Below are positions 23,255 to 30,298 of a DNA stretch of 32,720 bases, one piece after another. Position 1 is the first letter of the stretch; every line of letters begins with the position of its first letter. Origin of the DNA: Clostridium sp. Lineage in GTDB: Bacteria; Bacteroidota; Bacteroidia; Bacteroidales; Muribaculaceae. The DNA lies in NCBI GenBank assembly GCA_023666615.1, contig JAMPBQ010000016.1, positions 1 through 32,720 of the forward strand, read 5' to 3'. Position numbers and translations under genes: made by a program. The notes beneath the pieces are model-generated. The model saw only the letters and a list, made by a program, of their open reading frames with translations. It ran no database searches and was not told the DNA's origin.

Positions 23255-25042
23255 TTAAAGCTCATCTGCGTAATATCCGGATACTGTGGCCCTGATTCCG
23301 GTCAGCGTTATCGTCGCGTCAGGCCTAAGCACTATGCCCTCCTTGCTCACATACGCCTTGGCATAATAATAAATGCCGTCCACATCGCTCACAGTCCCTG
23401 AGCACTCTATCGAAATCGGCGCCGTTGTCCCCGCAGGTATCTTCGTGGCCGTAAACTTCACAAGCTGCCCGGTCTTCTTGTCCTTGCACTGATTCCCGTT
23501 GGAATCAACCGGATAGCCGCTAAGCTCTATGTCAAATGGCAGAATATTGCTCACCGTGGCCTGCACGCCAAGCTTCTCCACCGTTATCTTGTCCATCGTA
23601 TCGTCTGCCCAGCCGGCCTCGTCGCCTTCATAAATTATGGTCGAGCCCTCGCCAAGGTCCAGCGGCGCGTAGAAGCAGTATGTGCCCTTCACCTTGCTCA
23701 GATCCTGTGGCAGAGCGAAGCCGCGCACCATCCCGGGGCCTACATGCGGATTCTCAAACTCCACCTCGATCGAGTTTGGCAGGCCATCGCCGCCCACTAC
23801 ATCCCTGAGCTTGTCATAGCCCACATGTTCGGCGCCGTCATAGCCTTCTATCGCGCTCTGCGCCGGCGTATCGTCAGGCGACAGGCAGAAATTGTACGGC
23901 CCGGCCTCGCCCTTGTTCGATCCAATCTCTATCAAAGAGCCGCTGTTAAGCCCAAACGGTTCGCGCCCATTGTCCCTGCATGCCACAAGGGTAAGGCCGC
24001 TGCTCGCCTTTAGGCCAAAGCCGGCCATAGGATTGTTGATCGACAGATACAGCCGCGGATGGGCTATCGTGATGTTTGTCCCTTCCTCGCGCATAAAGTC
24101 GGGTAGGTCGTTCAGCGTAATGGGGTCAACCCCAAAATCGTCTATGCCGTAGCGAATCTCGCCGTCAACGCTCTTCACCTCAATCGCCGACCCCTTCGGG
24201 CTGAGCGTCAGCGAGGTCTTTGCCGGCACGCTCGAAATTGTCGAATAGGTCTCTGCCACTACGTAGCCTCCGCCTATGCCGATGCTGCCGTCGATCTCAA
24301 GCATTCCCGCAGCGTTTTCCTTCGCCGTAAATCTGAATTTGTCTCCCATGCGGGCTACATCGATTTCATCCACTGCCAGCACAAGCGTGTAGTCGGCCTT
24401 TCCGTTCTCTAGCCTGATGTCGCCCAGGCTGATCGTGCCGTCCACGTTCTCTACGCCTGATGTGTGCAGTCCGGCAGGAATCTCAAGCTTCATATCATGA
24501 AGCACGATGGTCTTAAACACCTTGCTGGTGTTGTCGATCTTCAGCGCAATCTCAAGCGTCCACTCAACGCCGATCTTCTCCAACGAGCGGATGCTCTTGT
24601 CCACTCCGTCAGTCTTATACGTGAACGATGTGCTGGTGCTTTCCACCTCATAGCGGAAAACCTGCGATCCTATGTTGATCGACGGTATGTCAAGGCCGCC
24701 AAGGCCGCTGCCCAGTAGGTTCACTGTGGTCGTGGTTGCCGGAATCTCCGGCTTGCCAAGGCTTACCGCAGCCACCTTGATCTCCTTCGATTCAAAATCG
24801 CCATCAACCATGATGGCATACTCTCCGTCGATGTTCTTTATGGCACTCTCATCGTCCAAGTCAAAGATATTCGAGAGGGTGATGGCGTCCAGGTTCACCG
24901 GCACCACCAAGTCATCGACCCGAATCTCGACATTCGTGTCGATATCCGAAAGGTCATAATTGTCGTCTATGCATGATGGCATTAGCGTTGCCGCCATAGC
25001 CATCGCGCCAACGAGCGAAATGTGTGATAATGATTTAATCAT
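23255..25042 (-). CDS. Large surface or periplasmic lipoprotein, hypothetical
   Basis: A 595-residue lipoprotein: MIKSLSHISLVGAMAMAATL-MPSC, lipidated Cys24, followed by acidic IDDNYDLSDIDTNVEIRVDD. The Asp-rich stretch just after the Cys could serve as a surface-export signal, as in Bacteroidetes lipoproteins. The rest is beta-rich and repetitive in style (GKADYTLVLAVDEIDVARMG, IPAGTTAPISIECSGTVSD), suggesting tandem immunoglobulin-like domains, but I recognise no named family. It ends VSGYYADEL. It is the upstream partner of the DUF5723 barrel, so the two may form an outer-membrane pair. The promoter is at 25209-25238 and the leader of about 160 nt contains a GAATTATG repeat array. Confidence 0.7.
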   Translation of the reverse strand: MIKSLSHISLVGAMAMAATLMPSCIDDNYDLSDIDTNVEIRVDDLVVPVNLDAITLSNIFDLDDESAIKNIDGEYAIMVDGDFESKEIKVAAVSLGKPEIPATTTTVNLLGSGLGGLDIPSINIGSQVFRYEVESTSTSFTYKTDGVDKSIRSLEKIGVEWTLEIALKIDNTSKVFKTIVLHDMKLEIPAGLHTSGVENVDGTISLGDIRLENGKADYTLVLAVDEIDVARMGDKFRFTAKENAAGMLEIDGSIGIGGGYVVAETYSTISSVPAKTSLTLSPKGSAIEVKSVDGEIRYGIDDFGVDPITLNDLPDFMREEGTNITIAHPRLYLSINNPMAGFGLKASSGLTLVACRDNGREPFGLNSGSLIEIGSNKGEAGPYNFCLSPDDTPAQSAIEGYDGAEHVGYDKLRDVVGGDGLPNSIEVEFENPHVGPGMVRGFALPQDLSKVKGTYCFYAPLDLGEGSTIIYEGDEAGWADDTMDKITVEKLGVQATVSNILPFDIELSGYPVDSNGNQCKDKKTGQLVKFTATKIPAGTTAPISIECSGTVSDVDGIYYYAKAYVSKEGIVLRPDATITLTGIRATVSGYYADEL

Positions 25043-25100
25043 ATGGTTTATAAAAAAATTGATTTTAAATTAGCAAAAAAATCCCCTATCCCAAAGTTCT

Positions 25101-25171
25101 TAATTATGAATTATGAATTGCGAATTATGAATTGCAAATTGTGAATTATGAATTGTGAATTATGAATTGCA
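25101..25171. repeat. GAATTATG/GAATTGTG repeat array in the lipoprotein leader
   Basis: About seven imperfect units TAATTATGAATTATGAATTG, ..CGAATTATGAATTG.., CAAATTGTGAATTATGAATT. AT-rich and partly palindromic, it resembles the tract at 16190-16237. It lies between the promoter at 25209-25238 and the start codon at 25042. Confidence 0.7.
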
Positions 25172-25208
25172 ATAAGCGACACCATAGGCTTCACCTTATT
25201 TCAGGCCA

Positions 25209-25238
25209 CAAAGTTAAGCATTTTTCCCCACACCGCAA
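25209..25238 (-). promoter_or_regulatory. Promoter of the lipoprotein/DUF5723 operon
   Basis: TTG (25236-25238), 19 bases, TAACTTTG (25209-25216) on the minus strand. The block around it (GATAACG...GCTTAACTTTG) resembles the GH67 promoter region. Confidence 0.7.
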
Positions 25239-25275
25239 CGTTATCTTGAAAAAAACATCAAAAAATCCACAAAAA

Positions 25276-25409
25276 AGCGCGGCAGCGCCTCCGCGGTTAA
25301 CCGCAACCCCCATTCCCACGGCAGCGCCGTGCCTCCATTGTTAACTGCGGGTGACGCTTGCGTCACCCGCGGCCAGTCCTCAAACAAAAAAAGCACGGCA
25401 ACGCCGTGC
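25276..25409 (+). repeat. Compound three-hairpin repeat, copy D
   Basis: A leading GCGCGGCAGCGCCTCC segment and a GCGGTTAACCGC palindrome (25293-25304) come first. Then CACGGC-AGC-GCCGTG (25317-25331), linker CCTCCATTGTTAAC, 11-bp perfect stem GCGGGTGACGC-TT-GCGTCACCCGC (25347-25370), A-rich linker, and GCACGGC-AAC-GCCGTGC (25393-25409) with CCTCC after it. It is the closest relative of copy A. The orientation is plus although both neighbouring genes are on the minus strand. The gene-free stretch 25043-25573 holds this, two other repeat arrays, a promoter and a terminator. Confidence 0.8.
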
Positions 25410-25455
25410 CTCCTCCATCAAAACGATTTTCACTGATATATTATTTATAATCAAC

Positions 25456-25489
25456 AAATCCGTGTAATCCGTGAAATCCGTGGTTATTC
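25456..25489. repeat. ATCCGTGGA repeat array
   Basis: Three 10-11-bp units AATCCGTGT-AATCCGTGA-AATCCGTGG followed by TTATTC, the same family as 13706-13801 and 18337-18400. Confidence 0.7.
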
Positions 25490-25527
25490 TTTACCCTTAG
25501 TTTCTAGTCATCCGCGTTTGTTGCAGC

Positions 25528-25562
25528 AAAAAAAAGCCGAGGGCTTGATAAAAACCCTCGGC
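25528..25562 (-). terminator. Terminator of the HtrA gene
   Basis: On the minus strand GCCGAGGG, an 11-base loop, CCCTCGGC and a run of eight T. It lies 11 bases beyond the stop codon at 25574. Confidence 0.85.
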
Positions 25563-25573
25563 CTATCTATTCA

Positions 25574-27016
25574 TCAACCTATTGGCACGGCAAAATAGCT
25601 CGTTTGCCCCGACTGATGCACGCCCTTGATGAAGAGCACCTTATCGGCGTCGTCATCCTTCATGATCTGGTTGTAGAGCTTCTCCACATCCTTCGGCTCC
25701 GTCATGCGGTAGCCATTGATGCTGGTTATCACAAACCCGGCCTTCACGCCGGCCCTGCGCATAGGCCCGTCGCCAACCTCGGCCACCTCCACGCCATGGC
25801 GGATGCCTAGCTTCTTTGCGGTCTCTTCACTCACCTTCTCAAACGAGCAGCCAAGGTCTGAGAACTGCGACGCCTTCACGATCTTGGTGTTGCCCTGGCT
25901 GTTCCTCAGCACGGCCGTATCCTTAACCGTCTTCCCGTCGCGCACATATTCAATCGTCACCTTGTCGCCCGGGCTGCACTTGGCCAGTGCCTCCTGAATC
26001 TGGGCGGTGTTGGTGGTCGGCGCCCCGTTGATGCTCACAATCACGTCGCCGCTGTCAAGCCCAGCCTCTACGGCCGCGCTCCCGTCAACAACGGTGCGCA
26101 CCATCAGCCCGGCCGTCACGCCCTTGATGTCCTCTTTCTTTATCAGCTCTGGCGTAACCTCCTCAAAAGTTATGCCAAGGAGAGCGCGCTGCACAGCCCC
26201 GAAATCCTTGATGTCCCCAATCACCTTGTTCACAATCGATGTCGGGATGGCGAACGAGCAGCCCGCGTAATTCCCGGTCTGCGAATAGATTGCCGTGTTG
26301 ATGCCCACGAGTTCGCCCTTCAGGTTCACAAGCGCCCCGCCGGAATTGCCCGCGTTAAGGGCAGCGTCTGTCTGAATGTACGACTCTATGCCCCGCGACC
26401 CCTGGTGCGAAACCGATGAAATGTTCCTCGCCTTGGCGCTGACAATGCCCGATGTCACCGTCGACGTAAACCCAAAAGGATTGCCTACTGCCAGCACCCA
26501 CTCGCCAACTCGCAGATCCTCGCTGTTGCCCATCGGGATCACATGCAAGTCCGGCGCATCAATCTTTATCAGCGCCAAGTCAGTCACCGGGTCAGTCCCG
26601 ATCACCTTGGCGTCATAATTCCTGTTGTCGTTAAGCGTCACCTCAAGCCTTTCAGCCTCGGCGATAACGTGGTTGTTTGTCACGATGTACCCATCCTCGC
26701 TGATGATCACGCCCGAGCCAAGCCCTATCTGGCGGTCACCCTCTTCCTGTGGCTGTTGTGGCTGCTGGCGCCGACCTCCGCCTCCAAAGAAAAACTCAAA
26801 AAGAGGATCGCTGGAGTAAGGATTGCTCATCTGCCGCGGAGTGGCGAAGCTCTTCACCGACACAACACCGTTGATCGTGTGCTCTGCCGCGTTCACAAAT
26901 GCCTCCTGGTCTGCCGGCGCCGGAAGCGAGCTGACGCTGCTCGACGCCATTGACACTGCGAATAGCGCCGCGGCGCTGGCTGCCCCGCATAGCGCGATGT
27001 TCCAAATTTTTTTCAT
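25574..27016 (-). CDS. degP: Periplasmic serine protease of the DegP/HtrA family
   Basis: A 480-residue envelope quality-control protease. A signal peptide (MKKIWNIALCGAASAAALFA) is followed by a Gly/Gln-rich loop (FFFGGGGRRQQPQQPQEEGD). The trypsin-like domain carries the triad His in YIVTNNHVI, Asp in TDLALIKID and Ser in LNAGNSGGAL. Two PDZ domains occupy about residues 275-365 (AGLMVRTVVDGSAAVEAGLD) and 385-475 (VEVAEVGDGPMRRAGVKAGF). This is the full-length two-PDZ DegP/DegQ form; DegP and DegQ cannot be separated by sequence alone. It appears monocistronic. Three 23-bp direct repeats lie in its leader region, which may matter for stress control. Confidence 0.95.
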   Translation of the reverse strand: MKKIWNIALCGAASAAALFAVSMASSSVSSLPAPADQEAFVNAAEHTINGVVSVKSFATPRQMSNPYSSDPLFEFFFGGGGRRQQPQQPQEEGDRQIGLGSGVIISEDGYIVTNNHVIAEAERLEVTLNDNRNYDAKVIGTDPVTDLALIKIDAPDLHVIPMGNSEDLRVGEWVLAVGNPFGFTSTVTSGIVSAKARNISSVSHQGSRGIESYIQTDAALNAGNSGGALVNLKGELVGINTAIYSQTGNYAGCSFAIPTSIVNKVIGDIKDFGAVQRALLGITFEEVTPELIKKEDIKGVTAGLMVRTVVDGSAAVEAGLDSGDVIVSINGAPTTNTAQIQEALAKCSPGDKVTIEYVRDGKTVKDTAVLRNSQGNTKIVKASQFSDLGCSFEKVSEETAKKLGIRHGVEVAEVGDGPMRRAGVKAGFVITSINGYRMTEPKDVEKLYNQIMKDDDADKVLFIKGVHQSGQTSYFAVPIG

Positions 27017-27043
27017 AGTTTATCTCTCGTTTCTGTCTTTTTA

Positions 27044-27112
27044 AATGCGATTTGGTTGATTTCTTTAATGCGATTTGCTAAATCTCAATAATGCGATTTG
27101 CTCAATCTCAAT
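27044..27112. repeat. Three 23-bp direct repeats upstream of the HtrA gene
   Basis: Units start at 27044, 27067 and 27090, each opening AATGCGATTTG. Units two and three are nearly identical (AATGCGATTTGCTMAATCTC-AAT). They lie 28-96 bases upstream of the start codon at 27016, between it and the -7 box at 27194, so they are probably transcribed. Confidence 0.8.
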
Positions 27113-27193
27113 TTATTTGACTGCGGAAACGCTAAATGGCTTAAATTGCAAAATAAATTTTTAGCATTTGCAAACCATTTCCCCGCTTCGTTG

Positions 27194-27201
27194 CAAATAT
27201 A
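27194..27201 (-). promoter_or_regulatory. -7 element of the HtrA gene
   Basis: TATATTTG on the minus strand. A TTG lies 22 bases upstream, slightly too far for the usual -33 spacing. The leader would be about 170 nt. Confidence 0.45.
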
Positions 27202-27337
27202 ATAAATTATCAAATTGATTTCTCAATAATTAACTCACTTTCGCCATTCCCTCTCCCAATTAAGAAATTTTCAGCAATCCCACCCCCCTTTTAGCATTCC
27301 ATTCACCAAACAAATGCAAAATCCCCCAAACAAAAAT

Positions 27338-27366
27338 CTTCGTTGAGTTAGCGAGCTCCGCTCGCC
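27338..27366 (+). repeat. GCGAGC-hairpin element
   Basis: CTTCGTTGAGTTAGCGAGC-TCC-GCTCGCC in the divergent gap between the HtrA gene and the BspA-like gene, preceded by CAAACAAAAAT as in the copies at 4656 and 30051. The gene-free stretch 27017-27510 contains this, the 23-bp repeats and two promoters. Confidence 0.8.
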
Positions 27367-27433
27367 ACAACGCACAATTTCTCGCCATAAAAGGGCATTT
27401 TCTTACAATTCCCAACAAATACCCGCATAAAAA

Positions 27434-27465
27434 TTTGGATTTCTCATCCATTCAACATAATTTTG
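27434..27465 (+). promoter_or_regulatory. Promoter of the BspA-like gene
   Basis: TTTG (27434-27437), 20 bases, TAATTTTG (27458-27465). The leader to the ATG at 27511 is about 38 nt. Confidence 0.7.
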
Positions 27466-27510
27466 CCAAATCAAACCAACATTTACCAACAAAAAAAACT
27501 CCAATCAGGT

Positions 27511-29880
27511 ATGAAGAAATTTCTACTTTCTCTTCTTGGGCTGATGTCGGCAGTGGCCTTTTCGGCTAACGCCGCCGTCGGCGACTCGTTCACAATCGGC
27601 GATGTCACATACACCGTCCTTACGCCATCCACCGTCAGCGTCAGCGACGTAAACACCTCAGCCACCTCCATTGAGCTCAGCCCTACAGTCAGCTACGAAG
27701 GTACAACCTATAGCCTGACAACGATCGGCTACTACGCGTTCAACTACTCCAGAGTAACATCCCTGACAATCCCCGAAGGCGTAACAACCCTTGACGACTA
27801 CGCCATCTATAACCCCAGCAACCTGTCTGAAATCAATCTCCCCTCGACCCTGCGCACAATCGGCGCCTGGGCCCTCGGCTATAACAAATGTGTCTCAATC
27901 TCCATCCCCGAAGGTGTAACTTCAATCGGCCACGACTGCTTCTTCAACTGCAGCAAGCTCACGCAAGTCTCCCTGCCTTCCACGCTGAAGTCAATCGGCG
28001 CATCTTGCTTCTACAAAGTGCCAATTGAATCCATCGACCTGCCCGCCGGCCTCACTGAGCTCGGCGCAAAGGCATTCCTGCGTTGCGAAAAGCTGAAAAG
28101 CGCGGTCATACCGGAAGGCGTCACCGTTATTGGCGATGGCCTCTTCAACGGCTGCAAGGCGCTCACTTCTGTCACCCTCAACGACAACATAACCACCATC
28201 GGCGATGAGGCCTTCTTTGAGACTGGACTGTCCGGCTCATTCACCCTGCCAGCCGCCCTTGAAAATATCGGCTCCGGTGCTTTCGCCAAAACAAAAATCA
28301 CGGAATTTGTCGTGCCGGCCGGCGGCAAGATCGTGAAGGAAGGCGAATGCGTTTACAACGCCGACAAGACCATCCTTATGGCTTATCCCCCTATCGGACA
28401 AAACACTACAGTAACTGTCAATCCCTCTTGCGTAGGCATCGGCGAGGGCGCATTCTGGGCCACAAACGTGCAGAAAGTGACCCTCGGCTCCAAAGTGCGC
28501 GCAATCGGCGAATCAGCCTTCGTTTTGAGCCCCCTTTCAGAAATAAACTTGCCTAACTCTATCGTTTTCATTGGAGAAGAGGCATTTGCCGGCACTAAGC
28601 TTGCATCTGTCGTTCTCCCTGAAAATCTGCCCATGCTGCAGGCCGCCGCTTTTGCCCAAAGTCCCTCGCTCACATCCATCACCATCCCTTCAAGCGTCTC
28701 ATACCTTGACATACGCGTGTTCAACGGCTGCACAGCCCTTTCCAATGTTTACTGCCAGGGCGCTGTGCCCCCGGTGCTTGAGGAAATTTACGAAAGCGAT
28801 GAAAATCAGTTCTATCAGATTCCTTCAACCAGCACCCTACACATCCCCGCGGGCACGGCTGACGCTTACAAAAAGGCCGGCTGGAGCTCCAACTTCAAGA
28901 ATGTCGTAGAGGACATGCCCGCTATCGCCGAGCTTGTGTCCGCCGACCCCGCAAACGACTCTAAGATCGCATCTTTTGACGGCGTTAGCCTTGAGTTCGC
29001 CTCAACCCCCTCTGTGAAAACAGCTTACCCCAACGTGCTCGTGCAGCAGGGCCCGCTCGTGGCCGGCACTCCCAACGGCAAAGTAATTTCCGTGACTGGC
29101 TGGCACGCTATAATCTCCGGCGGCAAAGGCCGTATTTTCCCTGAAGATTACGATTCCTACCTTGAGGCTTTCAATCTTGAGGACGGCAAGGATTATTACA
29201 TAACGATCCCTCAGGGCGTATTCAAGACTGCCGACGGCGCCATCAACGACCGCATCGTCCTCCACTACATCGGCGAGCAGCCCAAGTTCGAGCCCATAAG
29301 CTTTGACCCGGCAAATGACGCCATCATATCATCATTCGCCTCCGTCACAATCAAATTCTCCGAAAAGCCGACCGTAATGAACTATACAATCGCCGGCACA
29401 AAATTCCTTAAGGGCAGCATTGTTGACGGCAAAGTACAAGGCACAAACGCCATAACTTCCGACTTTGAGGAATGGAGAACAACCATATCCAACTCAAACA
29501 ACAGCGTGAACCTTTGGGCTGCCGACATGGACTATTACACAGCCCCGACATACCTTGACGCCACCTCCGACTATTACCTCGTGATTCCCGCCAAGTCCTT
29601 CAAGAGCCCCAGTGGAATATTCTCCGATGAAATTGTCCTGCACTACACCCGCAAGACTGACGGCATCATTTCCGTAGGCTCAGCCGACGATGACGCTATC
29701 ACAATCGAAGCCTCCGCCGGAACAATCACAATCGACGCCGACACCGCCGAAATCTACACCATCTCAGGCGCAAAGGTTGCCTCTGTGCAAGGCGCCGCCT
29801 CAGTTTCCCTCCCCGCCGGCGCCTACATCGTCGCCGCAAAGAAAGGCGCCGCATTCAAAAACGCGAAGGTAATCCTCTAA
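27511..29880 (+). CDS. BspA-like leucine-rich-repeat surface protein
   Basis: A 789-residue secreted protein. A signal peptide (MKKFLLSLLGLMSAVAFSAN) is followed by a short beta domain and a long run of BspA/LRR_5 repeats to about residue 440 (ALTSVTLNDNITTIGDEAFF, VTSIGHDCFFNCSKLTQVSL). A cap (STLHIPAGTADAYKKAG) ends this part. Two similar Ig-like modules follow, each opening with (D)PAND..I.SF..V.. (about residues 475-600 and 605-720). The C-terminus AEIYTISGAKVASVQGAASV...GAYIVAAKKGAAFKNAKVIL is a sorting-type tail. The frame is open upstream through a TTG at 27463, but the ATG at 27511 gives the signal peptide. It is probably an adhesin or glycan/protein-binding surface protein, and has its own promoter and terminator. 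Confidence 0.9.
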   Translation: MKKFLLSLLGLMSAVAFSANAAVGDSFTIGDVTYTVLTPSTVSVSDVNTSATSIELSPTVSYEGTTYSLTTIGYYAFNYSRVTSLTIPEGVTTLDDYAIYNPSNLSEINLPSTLRTIGAWALGYNKCVSISIPEGVTSIGHDCFFNCSKLTQVSLPSTLKSIGASCFYKVPIESIDLPAGLTELGAKAFLRCEKLKSAVIPEGVTVIGDGLFNGCKALTSVTLNDNITTIGDEAFFETGLSGSFTLPAALENIGSGAFAKTKITEFVVPAGGKIVKEGECVYNADKTILMAYPPIGQNTTVTVNPSCVGIGEGAFWATNVQKVTLGSKVRAIGESAFVLSPLSEINLPNSIVFIGEEAFAGTKLASVVLPENLPMLQAAAFAQSPSLTSITIPSSVSYLDIRVFNGCTALSNVYCQGAVPPVLEEIYESDENQFYQIPSTSTLHIPAGTADAYKKAGWSSNFKNVVEDMPAIAELVSADPANDSKIASFDGVSLEFASTPSVKTAYPNVLVQQGPLVAGTPNGKVISVTGWHAIISGGKGRIFPEDYDSYLEAFNLEDGKDYYITIPQGVFKTADGAINDRIVLHYIGEQPKFEPISFDPANDAIISSFASVTIKFSEKPTVMNYTIAGTKFLKGSIVDGKVQGTNAITSDFEEWRTTISNSNNSVNLWAADMDYYTAPTYLDATSDYYLVIPAKSFKSPSGIFSDEIVLHYTRKTDGIISVGSADDDAITIEASAGTITIDADTAEIYTISGAKVASVQGAASVSLPAGAYIVAAKKGAAFKNAKVIL

Positions 29881-29937
29881 CCCCCAAAGGCCAAAAAAGG
29901 CCTCCAAAGGCCAAAGATCCAAAAGGCCTCCCCATTC

Positions 29938-29977
29938 AAAAAAGCGCGCATTGCCAAAAAGGCAAGCGCGCTTTTTT
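29938..29977 (+). terminator. Terminator of the BspA-like gene
   Basis: AAAAAAGCGCGC-A-TTGCC-AAAAA-GGCAA-GCGCGCTTTTTT: an 11-bp stem with one bulged A, flanked by A- and T-runs. It lies 58 bases after the stop; several AAAGGCC repeats lie between. Confidence 0.85.
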
Positions 29978-29995
29978 CATCCCCAATCCACCATG

Positions 29996-30097
29996 TTTCG
30001 TTGGGTGAGAGAGCTCGCTCGCGCCGCCTCAAATCCGCCGAGGCAAGAATCTTCGTTGAGTTAGCGAGCTCCGCTCGCCCGCGCGGCAAAGCCGCGC
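29996..30097 (+). repeat. 55-bp unit pair and GCGCGGC hairpin
   Basis: One unit like those of the 4601-4794 array (TTTCGTTGGGTGAGAGAGCT, CCTCAAATCCGCC) at 29996-30050 is followed by a standard element CTTCGTTGAGTTAGCGAGC-TCC-GCTCGCC (30051-30079). Directly after it comes a hairpin GCGCGGC-AAA-GCCGCGC (30081-30097). Plus orientation. Confidence 0.8.
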
Positions 30098-30126
30098 ATC
30101 CATAAACGAAGGCGACCACCCCCAAC

Positions 30127-30169
30127 AAAAAATGGCCGCGCATAGCATTCAATGCCATGCGCGGCCATT
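30127..30169 (-). terminator. Strong minus-strand terminator with no annotated gene
   Basis: An 18-bp stem with one mismatch (30131-30148 with 30152-30169, loop TCA), followed on the minus strand by TTTTTT. No minus-strand gene is annotated upstream of it; see the candidate small RNA/ORF at 30174-30245. Confidence 0.65.
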
Positions 30170-30173
30170 TATT

Positions 30174-30245
30174 AAACCAGCAATCCGACCCAGCTAGTCA
30201 CAACCCTGCAGTTCGTGCCATCAGACATGCACTGGATATGCCCGT
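30174..30245 (-). ncRNA. Candidate small transcript or very small protein
   Basis: High-complexity sequence directly upstream (minus strand) of the terminator at 30127-30169. It contains a frame between two stops whose ATG-started part is MSDGTNCRVVTSWVGLLV (18 codons, TAA next to the hairpin). I see no promoter box for it. It could be a terminator-ended small RNA, a micro-ORF or the 3' scrap of a lost gene. Everything else in the gene-free stretch 29881-30298 is terminator or repeat. Confidence 0.3.
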
Positions 30246-30287
30246 GTTAAATTTCGTTAATCCCTCTGTTTTTCACATTCTCGCTTA

Positions 30288-30295
30288 TACCTTTG
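30288..30295 (+). promoter_or_regulatory. -7 element of the NlpC/P60 gene
   Basis: TACCTTTG, with CTG at the -33 position (19 bases upstream). The box ends only three bases before the ATG at 30299, which implies a leaderless or nearly leaderless mRNA. Confidence 0.55.
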
Positions 30296-30298
30296 CGT

